From Oscillospiraceae bacterium (lineage in GTDB: Bacteria > Bacillota > Clostridia > Oscillospirales > CAG-272), in NCBI GenBank assembly GCA_015064025.1, contig SVSZ01000013.1, positions 1 to 34,017 of the forward strand: 34,017 bases of DNA, written 5' to 3'. The notes under the pieces are model-generated. The model was not told the origin of the DNA, did not search any database, and saw nothing but the letters and a program-made list of their open reading frames with translations. Both the position numbers and the translations under genes were made by a program. Positions 7,932-16,112 of the stretch are shown here, piece after piece. Within the stretch, counting starts at the first letter, position 1. Each line of letters opens with the position of its first letter.

Positions 7932-10724
7932 TTATGCCTTTGGCTCAAGGCTTTTTGCGTAGCTGTAAATCTCTTTGATACCGTCGATAAGCTCCCGCGC
8001 GGTTTCGCTCTCGGTTTCCGTATTGAAAAAGCTCGGAAGCTCCGCAAGGCTTGCATTGACGTCTATCCACAGTCCTGCAGCGCTCACCTCGTGAACCGTT
8101 CCCGTGTTCAGATCCTCCCATGTACCCTTTGGAAGATATACGGATCGTGACGTGCCCTCAGTGAGGATGGGCGCGATCAAGAAGGCATCGCCGAGCACGT
8201 ATTCATCCTCGATCGAATAAACGTTTTTATCGTTCTGCCAGCCGAGGACCAGATGGCGCATGACGGGCATTCCCGTCGCGCTTGCCTCCTTGGAAAGCTC
8301 GGTGATATAAGGAGTCAGATGCTCGTGCAGCTTTGTATAGGCACGGTAGATCTCGGTGACGTAGGTATAATCCTTCATAACGGTATTGCCGTCTTTATCC
8401 TTGACCTCATTACCGTTTGCATCAAGAAGCGGGAATTCCTTTGCAAACTGGTATGCGCGCTTGACGCGACCGTGTGTCTGGATGCAGAGCGTATACGCAC
8501 TGAACTGCGTACCTCTGATAAACACGGCGCTTTCATATTCTACACGCTTATGAACCGTGGCTAATTTTTGATCGTATCCGTATTGGTAACCCGACATATC
8601 GTAGCTCATGTACGGTACACCGGAAAGTCCGGAGGAAAGGATCGCGGAAAGCTGATAGCTCAAGCCGTCCCAATAACGCATCTGGTCACCTGCCCACATA
8701 TAGGGCGCGCGCTGGGAACCGATGCCGCCGCCACGTGTGTAGCACATGCCGCTGTCCGGCTTCTGCGAGATCATATCCCAGAACCTTGCACAGAACGCAG
8801 TGGGATACCAATGGTGAGAGCCCGCCGTGGGGATGTTTTCGTCAAAATAGTTGAGCTTGTAGTTTTCGGGGAGCGTTTCGCAGAAGTCGATCTTCGCACC
8901 GTCCACACCGATCTCGTTGGAAAGATAATGCCAATAGTCCTCAAAAAACCACAGGACAACGTCAGGATTTGTCACGTCGATATATACGTGCGTTTCCGTT
9001 GCATCGCTGACATCGGGGTTGTTGGTATTTGCCGTCGTATCGGGAAGGCTGTGCGAGGTCGATCCGTCCGGACGTGTCTGTGTCAAAAGGTAACTTGGAT
9101 GATAACCTGTAACCCCTATGTTCGCGGTGCCTACGCGGATGTAAACAAGAAATTTTTTGCCGATGGAATGTACGTAATCGCAAAGTTCCTTGAGGTCGTT
9201 GTGCTTTTCGGGATTGTACGGTCCCCAGCCCTCGGCAAGTACGCCCGTCCAGGGAAGGTCATAGGCCTCCATGTTTGCGATCATCTCGTAAACACCCTCG
9301 TTTCGCCCATCCTTTTCGTCGGGGATGATATCTGCCGTCCATTTTTGAGAAAATTCGGGACTGATCGAGCAAACCAACATTCCGTAGCTCCACTCCTCGG
9401 GAAGTCCGGCAAAGCCGCTGAGTGCGCTGTATCCGTAGATCACCTCGGGGATCTTCTCGGTTGTAAAGACGTAGCAGTCGATCGGAGCGCCTGTGATGAC
9501 GGCGGACCACGTACCGTTTTTCTTTGAGTCGAGATCGAGCATCATGTGCTCGTAGTTGTTGAGAAAGATTCCCGAGCCACGGGAGGAGGAAAGAAGCGGG
9601 ATCGCCATGTAGCAAGCATTCGCGCGGCTCCAGATGTCCTTGGTAAACATTTCGATCAGCTTACCCCTTTGGTTTGCTCCGTTAAATCTCTCTCCTGTGC
9701 CAAAGATGGCTTCATCCTCTTCAAGTTCTCCAACGATCGTTCCCGCGCCTGCGTTGTGCGAAATGTTTGTGATGGAGGCGGCAAGTGAACCGCTTTTCGT
9801 GTAGAAATCCATACGGAAGGAGGAAAGACCGATCACAGCACGGCTTCCGCTTTTGCTTGTTACGGTCAGGCTGTTCCCTGCCTTCAAGGATGTGACCTCC
9901 TCAAGGTAAAAGCGCTCATCCTCCGTGCCGAGGGTATGCTCGCCGAGAGAATATGCAAGAAGCTGGGAGGCTCCCGTGTCACGGAACTTCCCGGATTTGC
10001 TGTACTTTGTCTGTATACGCCAACCCTCGTTGCCTGTAAAGGAAAGGCGAACGTAGGTATACATCGAGGGACCGTTCTCGAGTGCGAATTCTACCGAACG
10101 CGGATCCGTGTTTTCCATAAGCGTTACAGTGGGGATCTTGTTGGGGTGATAGGTAAAGACGTAATCGGCATAAAGTCCGTAAAGCTTTTCCGTTGCGGAT
10201 TTGCGGACGGCTTCTTCCATAAAGAAGATGACGGCAGAGCAGAGTGCTTGATCACTTTCCGCATATATGAGAATACGCGTGTCGACCACGCAGATCACAA
10301 AGTCGGTGTCCTCAAGATCAAAGCTGTCGATCACGTCAAGCGTTTCTTTTCTCTTGACCTCGCCAACGGTAATTTCGTAGTCTGCTTGCTTTTCCGAGGA
10401 ATGTACGACAGGGATCTCCACACCCGTAACGTCACAGATATTTGCCGCCAGCGTCATGCATTGCTCTGCAACGCGTGTGTCTGCGCTGATATCGTAAACG
10501 ATCTGGAACATCGGCTCGTCTTCCTCATTCGTTGCTGCGACGTTGATGAAGCGATCTGTGTCGGCATCTTCTGTGTTAAGAAGGAGACTCTGCTCTCTAT
10601 GTATGAAATTTGGATGCTCATCGACGGCGTCACTCACTTGTGCCGTCGGTATGACCTCGGAACAGCCGAAGATGCCGAGCAGCATGGCAAGCAAAAGCAA
10701 TGTCGAAAGCAATCGGATCCTCAT
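7932..10724 (-). CDS. Exported GH31 alpha-glycosidase lipoprotein
   Basis: A 930-residue glycoside hydrolase of family 31 (alpha-glucosidase/alpha-xylosidase group). The N-terminus (basic MRIR, hydrophobic core, then GIFG-C21) looks like a lipoprotein signal with a slightly atypical lipobox, so the enzyme is probably anchored outside the membrane. Residues about 70-190 form an extra domain like the GH20b/GH67 N-terminal fold. The GH31 N-terminal beta domain (about 200-430) includes FGTGERFNG. The barrel follows, with the predicted nucleophile D613 in VDGAKIDFCE and acid/base D680 in MWAGDQM. The beta-sandwich end has DAFLIAPIL and VYLPKGTW. Its ATG overlaps the stop of the DUF4091 gene (ATGA), so the two are co-translated. 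Exact substrate (alpha-glucan, alpha-xyloside or other) is unknown. Confidence 0.92.
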   Translation of the reverse strand: MRIRLLSTLLLLAMLLGIFGCSEVIPTAQVSDAVDEHPNFIHREQSLLLNTEDADTDRFINVAATNEEDEPMFQIVYDISADTRVAEQCMTLAANICDVTGVEIPVVHSSEKQADYEITVGEVKRKETLDVIDSFDLEDTDFVICVVDTRILIYAESDQALCSAVIFFMEEAVRKSATEKLYGLYADYVFTYHPNKIPTVTLMENTDPRSVEFALENGPSMYTYVRLSFTGNEGWRIQTKYSKSGKFRDTGASQLLAYSLGEHTLGTEDERFYLEEVTSLKAGNSLTVTSKSGSRAVIGLSSFRMDFYTKSGSLAASITNISHNAGAGTIVGELEEDEAIFGTGERFNGANQRGKLIEMFTKDIWSRANACYMAIPLLSSSRGSGIFLNNYEHMMLDLDSKKNGTWSAVITGAPIDCYVFTTEKIPEVIYGYSALSGFAGLPEEWSYGMLVCSISPEFSQKWTADIIPDEKDGRNEGVYEMIANMEAYDLPWTGVLAEGWGPYNPEKHNDLKELCDYVHSIGKKFLVYIRVGTANIGVTGYHPSYLLTQTRPDGSTSHSLPDTTANTNNPDVSDATETHVYIDVTNPDVVLWFFEDYWHYLSNEIGVDGAKIDFCETLPENYKLNYFDENIPTAGSHHWYPTAFCARFWDMISQKPDSGMCYTRGGGIGSQRAPYMWAGDQMRYWDGLSYQLSAILSSGLSGVPYMSYDMSGYQYGYDQKLATVHKRVEYESAVFIRGTQFSAYTLCIQTHGRVKRAYQFAKEFPLLDANGNEVKDKDGNTVMKDYTYVTEIYRAYTKLHEHLTPYITELSKEASATGMPVMRHLVLGWQNDKNVYSIEDEYVLGDAFLIAPILTEGTSRSVYLPKGTWEDLNTGTVHEVSAAGLWIDVNASLAELPSFFNTETESETARELIDGIKEIYSYAKSLEPKA

Positions 10725-12385
10725 TTCAAAGCTCCTTCAATGACGGCGTTGACAGCCTCGCGCATAGCGAGAACAGTTTTTGCATCCTTTGCACAACGGT
10801 CAAAGCGGATATCTCCTTTGAAGATTTTCTCAAGGGATGCGATAAGCGTATCCTTGCCGCAGATCTTTTCTGCGAGGCGCATGGCAGAGAGATCCTGCAA
10901 TGCTTCGGTAAAGGAAAGAATGCGGATGGATTCAAGCGCCGTTCCATCCTGCGCGGGGTAGACGGAATGCGTGTCTCCCGCAGGAACCCAGAATTCACCG
11001 CTTTGCTCCAGGTAAGGATCGATCTGATCGGTGGAGTTGAGGTTGTTGTAGTGATTATAGCCCCAGTGCAAAAATCCCGTGATATTGTATTTGTAAAGCT
11101 GTGCACCGATACAGCGGGTACGCCAGAGCGGCATTGCGATAAAGCGGTTGGAAACGTCCTTTTCTTGAGAGCAGCAGTAATAGGTCCAAAGTCCCGGCAC
11201 CTCTGCTTCGATGAAGGGAGCAATGTGATTGTTGGCGGGAATAGGGGTCTCGACGATGCCCTCCTTCCAGAATTCGAAATTGGAAAGGGCATCCATGATG
11301 GTATAGCCTTCAAGAAGAGGCGCTACGATGCTCTTGGCGGCACGGTAGGAATCCAACTGCTCTTTATTTGGTTCGTCCGAGATGTGGAAGAAGCAATCCT
11401 TGTCTCTTCCTTTTTCCTTCATGTGAGAAAGGAAGGCAGGAATGAAGGCTTCAAGATAGTGCTTGTAATCCTCTCCCGTTGCGTCGGTCTCCCAGCCGAA
11501 GAGCTTTTGGTAAACGCCGTCCACGGTTGCCATGATCTTGGGAGCGTGGTATGCACCCCACTGGGTGAAGAAATGTGCGATCTCAAAATATTTGATACCC
11601 ACGCGGTCACACATGTCGATCCAGCGGTCAAGACGGTCAAAGCCGAAGCTGTAAACGCCGCCCTTGCAGGTAACGTCTACAAGCTGGACCGTCAGGCGCT
11701 CACCACCGATCTCGGTGTCCAGAGGCGGGGTGTGGATCGGGGTAAGAAGGAGGTTGATCCCGTTTTTTACAGCGGTGCGGGCAAATGCCTCAATGATGCT
11801 CCAGTGCTTTTCCGACCAGACCTCGCATCCGTAATAGTTTGCAAGGCAGTCACCGTGGAACCACTGGGTGAAGATCAGCTCGCTTTCGGGAAGCTTCGCA
11901 TCAATAATGTGGGCGCTGAAGGCTTCCTCGATGTGGATCCCTTTCTCTTCGTTTGTAAGCGTAATGGTCAGAGTATGATCGCCTGCGGGGAGATTTTCGC
12001 CCGGCTCAAGATCGATCCAAAGCGAGCGCGTTTGTCCTCTTTGCGCGGTGATCGCTCCGTGGTAGTGAAGAGGAAGCAAAACGTCGGGATAGAGCCCAGG
12101 CTGATCGCGCAGATAATTATCGTCGGGGGCAGTGGGGGTGTAGTAGGGCAAGGTAACGGGAACGAGCCCTACGGTGCGTGCCGTGGCATAAGGCGCGAGA
12201 GCGCCGCCAAGGATCACCTTCATTCTGGCATCGTGATTGGGCTCTTCAAGGTCAGCGTAGTAAAGAAGCTGGAGGGAGAGACGCTCGTTTTTGAGCATGG
12301 AGAAGCTGTTGAAGGCTTCAAAATCCTCGATATGGCTGTCAAGAAAGCATTTTTCAAGGGAGGATACAATTTTTGTTGTGATCAT
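10721..12385 (-). CDS. DUF4091 glycoside-hydrolase-like protein
   Basis: A 554-residue protein. Its first 170 residues form a beta-sandwich (LWIDLEPGENLPAGDHTLTITL). The middle is a TIM-barrel-like region with ELIFTQWFHGDC, GINLLLTPIHTPPLD and FFHISDEPNKEQ; the glutamate in DEP is a catalytic candidate. The C-terminal part matches the DUF4091 pattern (GLWTYYCCSQ, SNRFIAMPLWRTR, GFLHWGYNHYN). Proteins of this kind occur in polysaccharide-use loci of gut bacteria and are thought to be glycosidases, but substrates are mostly undefined. No signal peptide is present, so it is cytosolic. It starts at ATG 12385 after AAAGGAA, behind a near-consensus promoter, and is the first gene of a two-gene operon with the exported GH31. 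Confidence 0.85.
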   Translation of the reverse strand: MITTKIVSSLEKCFLDSHIEDFEAFNSFSMLKNERLSLQLLYYADLEEPNHDARMKVILGGALAPYATARTVGLVPVTLPYYTPTAPDDNYLRDQPGLYPDVLLPLHYHGAITAQRGQTRSLWIDLEPGENLPAGDHTLTITLTNEEKGIHIEEAFSAHIIDAKLPESELIFTQWFHGDCLANYYGCEVWSEKHWSIIEAFARTAVKNGINLLLTPIHTPPLDTEIGGERLTVQLVDVTCKGGVYSFGFDRLDRWIDMCDRVGIKYFEIAHFFTQWGAYHAPKIMATVDGVYQKLFGWETDATGEDYKHYLEAFIPAFLSHMKEKGRDKDCFFHISDEPNKEQLDSYRAAKSIVAPLLEGYTIMDALSNFEFWKEGIVETPIPANNHIAPFIEAEVPGLWTYYCCSQEKDVSNRFIAMPLWRTRCIGAQLYKYNITGFLHWGYNHYNNLNSTDQIDPYLEQSGEFWVPAGDTHSVYPAQDGTALESIRILSFTEALQDLSAMRLAEKICGKDTLIASLEKIFKGDIRFDRCAKDAKTVLAMREAVNAVIEGALK

Positions 12386-12424
12386 GAGTCGTTTCCTTTC
12401 TTTTTTAATAGTCTATACGGCTTC

Positions 12425-12453
12425 AGTATAACACAGAAAAAATGCGGTTGCAA
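12425..12453 (-). promoter_or_regulatory. Sigma-A promoter of DUF4091-GH31 operon
   Basis: Minus-strand TTGCAA (12453-12448), 17 bp spacer, TATACT (12430-12425), preceded by TGT, which gives an extended -10. The leader before the ATG is about 35-40 bases. Confidence 0.85.
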
Positions 12454-12474
12454 GTTTTTTTTCAAATTGGAGCC

Positions 12475-12523
12475 AAAAACAAATCGAACGGGGCTTTTTT
12501 TAAACCCCGTTCGATTTGTTTTT
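12475..12523 (-). terminator. Terminator of mgsA
   Basis: A perfect 19 bp inverted repeat, 12475-12493 with 12505-12523 (core CGAACGGGG/CCCCGTTCG) and an 11-base loop. On the minus strand the arm ends in TTTTT. It lies 3 bases past the mgsA stop. Confidence 0.92.
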
Positions 12524-12526
12524 GTG

Positions 12527-12898
12527 TCAAATTCCGGCTGCCAGACGGTCCAGCATGATCTCAGCACTCTTGACGTTGGTTGCCAGGGGGATGTTCTGGA
12601 CATCGCACAGGCGCAGAAGCGCGGAAACGTCGGGCTCGTGAGGCTGAGCAGTCAGGGGATCGCGCAAAAACAGCACCAGATCCAATTCACCCTCTGCGAT
12701 CATAGAGCCGATCTGCTGATCTCCTCCCAAAGGACCGCTCTTCATACGGGTGATCTTAAGTCCCGTTTCACCCATTACAAGCGTTCCCGTGGTGCCTGTT
12801 GCGTAAAGCTCGTGAGGCGCCAACACATCTCTGTATTTGATGGCAAGTGTGATCATGGCGTCCTTCTTTTTATCGTGTGCGATCAGTGCGATTTTCAT
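12527..12898 (-). CDS. mgsA: Methylglyoxal synthase
   Basis: Converts dihydroxyacetone phosphate to methylglyoxal and phosphate, a glycolytic overflow bypass in the cytosol. The 123-residue protein has the whole family pattern: the N-terminal [10 protein letters not shown], the phosphate-binding ATGTTG, and [11 protein letters not shown] with the catalytic Asp (D60, equivalent to E. coli D71). It also has [15 protein letters not shown] with the catalytic-site His (H87), and NIPLATN. It is somewhat shorter than the E. coli enzyme (about 150), as usual in Firmicutes. The start ATG 12898 follows AAAGGAG. It lies 120 bp downstream of the MATE gene on the same strand and may be transcribed both by read-through and from its own promoter. 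Confidence 0.97.
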   Translation of the reverse strand: MKIALIAHDKKKDAMITLAIKYRDVLAPHELYATGTTGTLVMGETGLKITRMKSGPLGGDQQIGSMIAEGELDLVLFLRDPLTAQPHEPDVSALLRLCDVQNIPLATNVKSAEIMLDRLAAGI

Positions 12899-12933
12899 TA
12901 TGTTTCTCCTTTTTGTATTTGTTATGAGTTATG

Positions 12934-12962
12934 AATATAAGCGTTTTTGTAAGCTCTGTCCT
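12934..12962 (-). promoter_or_regulatory. Possible promoter of mgsA
   Basis: Minus-strand AGGACA (12962-12957), 17 bp, TATATT (12939-12934). The -35 matches consensus at four of six bases. The rest of the 120 bp gap between the MATE gene and mgsA shows no terminator. Confidence 0.45.
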
Positions 12963-13018
12963 CAGCGAATGACGGGCGTTGCCGAGAAAGAGTGTGCGAT
13001 GTGTGTGACTTTGGTCTC

Positions 13019-14428
13019 TCAGGTCGCGTTGGCAGAAGGGGGAGCTTCCATGCTTCGCGGGAGAAGCTTTTTTAGTACCCGCAGCATAAAGACAACAGAA
13101 AGGATCACGCTGACGATCTCGGCAATCGGGAAGGCAAACCAGACAAGATCCACATTCCCGGCAAGGGAGAGCAGGAAGGAGGCGGGAATAAGAACGAGGA
13201 GCTGACGTCCGACGCTGGTAAAGAGGCTGTAAATGCTTTTTCCCAGCGCCTGGCAGACAGAAGAGGTCACAATGCAAAAGCCCGCGAAGATGAAGCTGAG
13301 ACTGATGGTGCGAAGTGCGACCGTGCCGATCTCCAGCATTTCGGCGTTCGCGTTGAATATGGAGAGCAGCTGTGCGGGGAATATCTGAAACATCGCAAGA
13401 CCGAGAAGCATATAGGAAATGGCACACACCGCTGCCAGACGGATCGTTTTCATGACGCGCTCCCGACGTTTGGCTCCGTAGTTATATGCGATGATGGGAA
13501 CCATGCCGTTGTTGAGACCGAAGATCGGCATGAATATAAAGCTTTGCAGCTTGAAGTAGATGCCGAAGACGTTCATCGCGCTGACACCGATGTTCTCAAA
13601 GCTGCCAAGCACCATGTTCATGCAATAGGTCATAAGAGATCCGATCGCTTGCATGAGCACCGAGGGAATTCCGATGATCAGAATATCTTTCAAAAGGCGG
13701 GCACGCGGGAGGATGGCGATGAGGCGAAGCTTGATTTCCTTGTTGAAAAAAATGTTGAAGAAAATGCCGAGCGCACCCGAGACGAGCTGTCCGATCACGG
13801 TGGCGACTGCGGCACCGTAGATGCCCATGCCGAGCCCGAAGATCAGGATCGGGTCAAGGATGATGTTGATGATCGCACCTGTCATTTGCGTAACCATGCT
13901 GAGCACGGTTTTTCCGGTGGATTGGAGAAGACGTTCACAGGTGATCTCAATGAAAATGCCTATACAGCCGATGCAGATAACGGACAGATATTCGACACCG
14001 TATTGCCGGATCAAGGGATCGCTCCCCGACTGTGTGGAGACGTAAAGGGGAATGAGGAAAATGCCGACCAGCAAAAACAAAAGATAGCCGCAAAGAGTGA
14101 GAAAAAATCCCTGTCCCGCAATCTTGTTTGCACGGTCAAAATCCTTTTCCCCAAGAGCACGGGAAAGGAGTGCGTTCATACCGACGGCAAGCCCTACGGC
14201 AACCGCGATCATAAGATTTTGTATGGGGAATGCGATGGTCAGTGCGGCGGTTCCCGCCACGGGGTTGTACATGGCAACGAATATGGAATCCACAATGTTG
14301 TAAAGTGCTTGCACGAGCATGGAAATAATGATGGGGAGGGACATGGAGAAGAGAAGCCGCGGGATGGGCATCACGCCCATTTTGTTTTCCTGCCCTCCCC
14401 GAGCGGTCTTTTCTGAATTTTTCTTCAT
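13019..14428 (-). CDS. MATE family efflux transporter
   Basis: A 469-residue inner-membrane exporter of the MatE family, normally Na+ or H+ driven and exporting cationic or aromatic compounds. About 12 hydrophobic segments are visible. The first follows MPIPRLLFSMSLPIIISMLVQALYNIVDSIFV, a typical MATE opening with its VDSIFV motif. The duplicated half begins near IGIPSVLMQAIGSLMTYCMN. SALMNVFGIYF-like and PIIAYNYGAK segments are also typical (positions 13490-13600). The hydrophilic N-terminal 17 residues precede helix 1. The start ATG 14428 has AGGAAAA upstream and an excellent promoter at 14467-14495. Substrate is unknown. The pairing with methylglyoxal synthase downstream is probably positional only. 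Confidence 0.93.
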   Translation of the reverse strand: MKKNSEKTARGGQENKMGVMPIPRLLFSMSLPIIISMLVQALYNIVDSIFVAMYNPVAGTAALTIAFPIQNLMIAVAVGLAVGMNALLSRALGEKDFDRANKIAGQGFFLTLCGYLLFLLVGIFLIPLYVSTQSGSDPLIRQYGVEYLSVICIGCIGIFIEITCERLLQSTGKTVLSMVTQMTGAIINIILDPILIFGLGMGIYGAAVATVIGQLVSGALGIFFNIFFNKEIKLRLIAILPRARLLKDILIIGIPSVLMQAIGSLMTYCMNMVLGSFENIGVSAMNVFGIYFKLQSFIFMPIFGLNNGMVPIIAYNYGAKRRERVMKTIRLAAVCAISYMLLGLAMFQIFPAQLLSIFNANAEMLEIGTVALRTISLSFIFAGFCIVTSSVCQALGKSIYSLFTSVGRQLLVLIPASFLLSLAGNVDLVWFAFPIAEIVSVILSVVFMLRVLKKLLPRSMEAPPSANAT

Positions 14429-14466
14429 ATGTTATTTTCCTGTCTGTTTCTTTAATATCACTTGAT

Positions 14467-14495
14467 ATTCTATCATATTTGGTCGGTGCTGTCAA
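14467..14495 (-). promoter_or_regulatory. Sigma-A promoter of MATE gene
   Basis: Minus-strand TTGACA (14495-14490), 17 bp, TAGAAT (14472-14467), preceded by TGA (extended -10). This is a perfect -35. Confidence 0.9.
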
Positions 14496-14531
14496 TGTTT
14501 TTTGCGTCGCCTAAGTTGTTTTTTCAAAGGA

Positions 14532-14575
14532 AAAAGCATTTTCACAAGGAGAATACCCCTCATGAAAATGCTTTT
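14532..14575 (-). terminator. Terminator of the GDSL-GH43-esterase operon
   Basis: A perfect 13 bp inverted repeat AAAAGCATTTTCA / TGAAAATGCTTTT (14532-14544, 14563-14575) with an 18-base loop. On the minus strand it ends in a T run, just past the esterase stop. Confidence 0.85.
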
Positions 14576-14583
14576 GTTGTGTT

Positions 14584-15360
14584 TTACTTCATTCTGTCTG
14601 TGCGGCGATGCGAGAGGAGCCAATCAAAGAGCCCCTCGGTAGAGAAGGCGTTTTCCCAGATCCCGTGACCGCCGCCTACGTAGTAGATGCAGCGGATCTT
14701 TTCGGCACCAAGGTCCGTCAGCGTGTTTACCATCCTTTCCGTGCCCGTTGGATAGACTACGGGATCTTCATCTCCGTGGAAGGTAAAGATGGGCATGTCC
14801 CTCAGCCGTTCGGCATAGCGGTAGTCAACTCCGCCGCAAACAGGGATTGCTGCCGCGAAAAGGTCCGTATGGCGAACGAGCAGATCCCACGTTGCAAATG
14901 CGCCCATGGAAAGGCCTGTGGAATAAACGCGGTCGGGATCGATGCTGTACGTCTCCTTCAGGCGTGTGATCAGCTTGACCGCCGCCGCGAGAGGCCAAGA
15001 TTCCGGAATTTCATCGGTGGAATAGCTTGTGTCTGTCCATGCGGGAACGAGGACCCACTTCTGATCCTCGGGACATTGGGGCGCTACGACGATGCAATCA
15101 TAGAGCGGAGAATCCGTGCTCTTGAAAAACTGATTGATTGCGTTCTTGAATTGGGCTTCGTTATCGATGCCGCGCTCGCCCGCACCGTGGAAGAAGAGCA
15201 CGAGCGGATAGGCTTTGTCCGCCGAATAGCTCGTGGGGACGTAGATGCGATAGGGGAGTGTATTTTCACCGTCGCAAAAGTGCTCCGCACGGAAAAGAGA
15301 GAGGGCAGAGGGAGCGGCGGGGACCGGTACGAAGGGGACCTTCATAATATTGTTTTCCAT
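14584..15360 (-). CDS. Alpha/beta-hydrolase carbohydrate esterase (CE1/LpqC-like)
   Basis: A 258-residue serine hydrolase with a full triad: nucleophile S151 in STGLSMGAFATWD, D199 in FHGDEDPVVYP, and H232 in GGGHGIWENAF. The oxyanion segment is VLFFHGAGERG. The architecture resembles predicted peptidase/phospholipase-like and CE1 feruloyl or acetyl esterases often fused to, or beside, xylan-degrading enzymes. No signal peptide is present. I choose ATG 15360, preceded by AAGGGGAG and placed 14 bp after the upstream SGNH gene's stop. A longer open frame to 15519 would overlap that gene by about 145 bp and lacks a ribosome site. It is the last gene of a four-gene operon. It probably removes ester groups from the oligosaccharides cut by the GH43 enzyme (inference). 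Confidence 0.86.
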   Translation of the reverse strand: MENNIMKVPFVPVPAAPSALSLFRAEHFCDGENTLPYRIYVPTSYSADKAYPLVLFFHGAGERGIDNEAQFKNAINQFFKSTDSPLYDCIVVAPQCPEDQKWVLVPAWTDTSYSTDEIPESWPLAAAVKLITRLKETYSIDPDRVYSTGLSMGAFATWDLLVRHTDLFAAAIPVCGGVDYRYAERLRDMPIFTFHGDEDPVVYPTGTERMVNTLTDLGAEKIRCIYYVGGGHGIWENAFSTEGLFDWLLSHRRTDRMK

Positions 15361-15374
15361 AGGCTCCCCTTTTT

Positions 15375-16097
15375 TCAAAGCTCCATCATAGTTTCCACAA
15401 GGCTGTAGGCGAAGAGATAGTGAAGCTCTCTGATCGGATGATTGATGTAATTGGCAAGCAGTTCCGTAACGTTTACACCTGCCGCATACATTGCTTTCCA
15501 TTTGGCGTAACAGTCGCACACTCGTACACCGTTTTCGGCGGCAACTTTTTTCGCCGCGTCAAAATAGAGGTCAAGTACGCCTTCGTTCTGACGCTTTGCC
15601 GTTCCCTCCGCGATCTCTGCAAATCGGGGATTTTTGACGTGACAGCTAACGTGCGTGTTCATCATGTTCTCGGTCATAAAGATGCATTCCGCACCCGTAG
15701 CCTTTACCTGCTTGAAGATGTCGTCAAGAGCCTTGACGTACTTTTCAAGTCCCGCTTCTCCGTTGGCGCAGTCGTTCAGCCCGTAGCTGACCACTACAAG
15801 GTCCGGCTTGAAGGGGAGGATGTCACGCTCCAGGCGGGAAAGTCCGTTGGGAGCGTTGTCTCCGCTGATGCCGCAGTTGACAATATTGATGTGCGACTTA
15901 GGGAAGAGCATGTGCAGAATTTCGCTCACGCGCGTGCTATAGGCATTTTTGTTTTCAAAGACGGTGTCGATGGCGCGTCCCGATTCAAACAGCTCAAAGC
16001 ATCCCTGGGTCACGCTGTCGCCGAGAAATGCAATGGTTGCGGGAGCGGCACCATAAAGATCATTTTGTTTTTTTGCAAGTTTTTCTATGATTTTCAT
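15375..16097 (-). CDS. SGNH-family hydrolase (carbohydrate esterase-like)
   Basis: A 240-residue SGNH/GDSL hydrolase. Block I is FLGDSVTQG with nucleophile S28. Block II is CGISGDNAPNG (oxyanion Gly). Block III is SYGLNDC (N108). The terminal block is degenerate: NHPIRELH stands where the usual DxxH is found, so an Asn replaces the Asp of the dyad while a His remains. Comparable proteins in gut Clostridia are listed as SGNH/GDSL lipases and are thought to deacetylate sugars. The start is ATG 16097 after GGGGGA. It sits 15 bp after the GH43 gene and 14 bp before the alpha/beta esterase gene. No signal peptide is seen, so it is a cytosolic enzyme acting on imported oligosaccharides by inference. 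Confidence 0.85.
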   Translation of the reverse strand: MKIIEKLAKKQNDLYGAAPATIAFLGDSVTQGCFELFESGRAIDTVFENKNAYSTRVSEILHMLFPKSHINIVNCGISGDNAPNGLSRLERDILPFKPDLVVVSYGLNDCANGEAGLEKYVKALDDIFKQVKATGAECIFMTENMMNTHVSCHVKNPRFAEIAEGTAKRQNEGVLDLYFDAAKKVAAENGVRVCDCYAKWKAMYAAGVNVTELLANYINHPIRELHYLFAYSLVETMMEL

Positions 16098-16112
16098 TTT
16101 TTATCCCCCTTT

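Noticed and set aside
10700-12934. 744-codon open frame on the plus strand
   Set aside because: It lies wholly antisense to the DUF4091 gene and mgsA, has no ribosome site, and its composition follows the codon bias of the genes opposite.
12924-13018. Plus-strand Cys-rich mini-frame (RFCKLCPQ...CAMC) resembling a zinc ribbon
   Set aside because: No ribosome site, it overlaps the probable mgsA promoter and then runs antisense into the MATE gene.
15361-15519. Longer start for the alpha/beta esterase
   Set aside because: It would overlap the SGNH gene by 145 bp, while AAGGGGAG sits right before ATG 15360.
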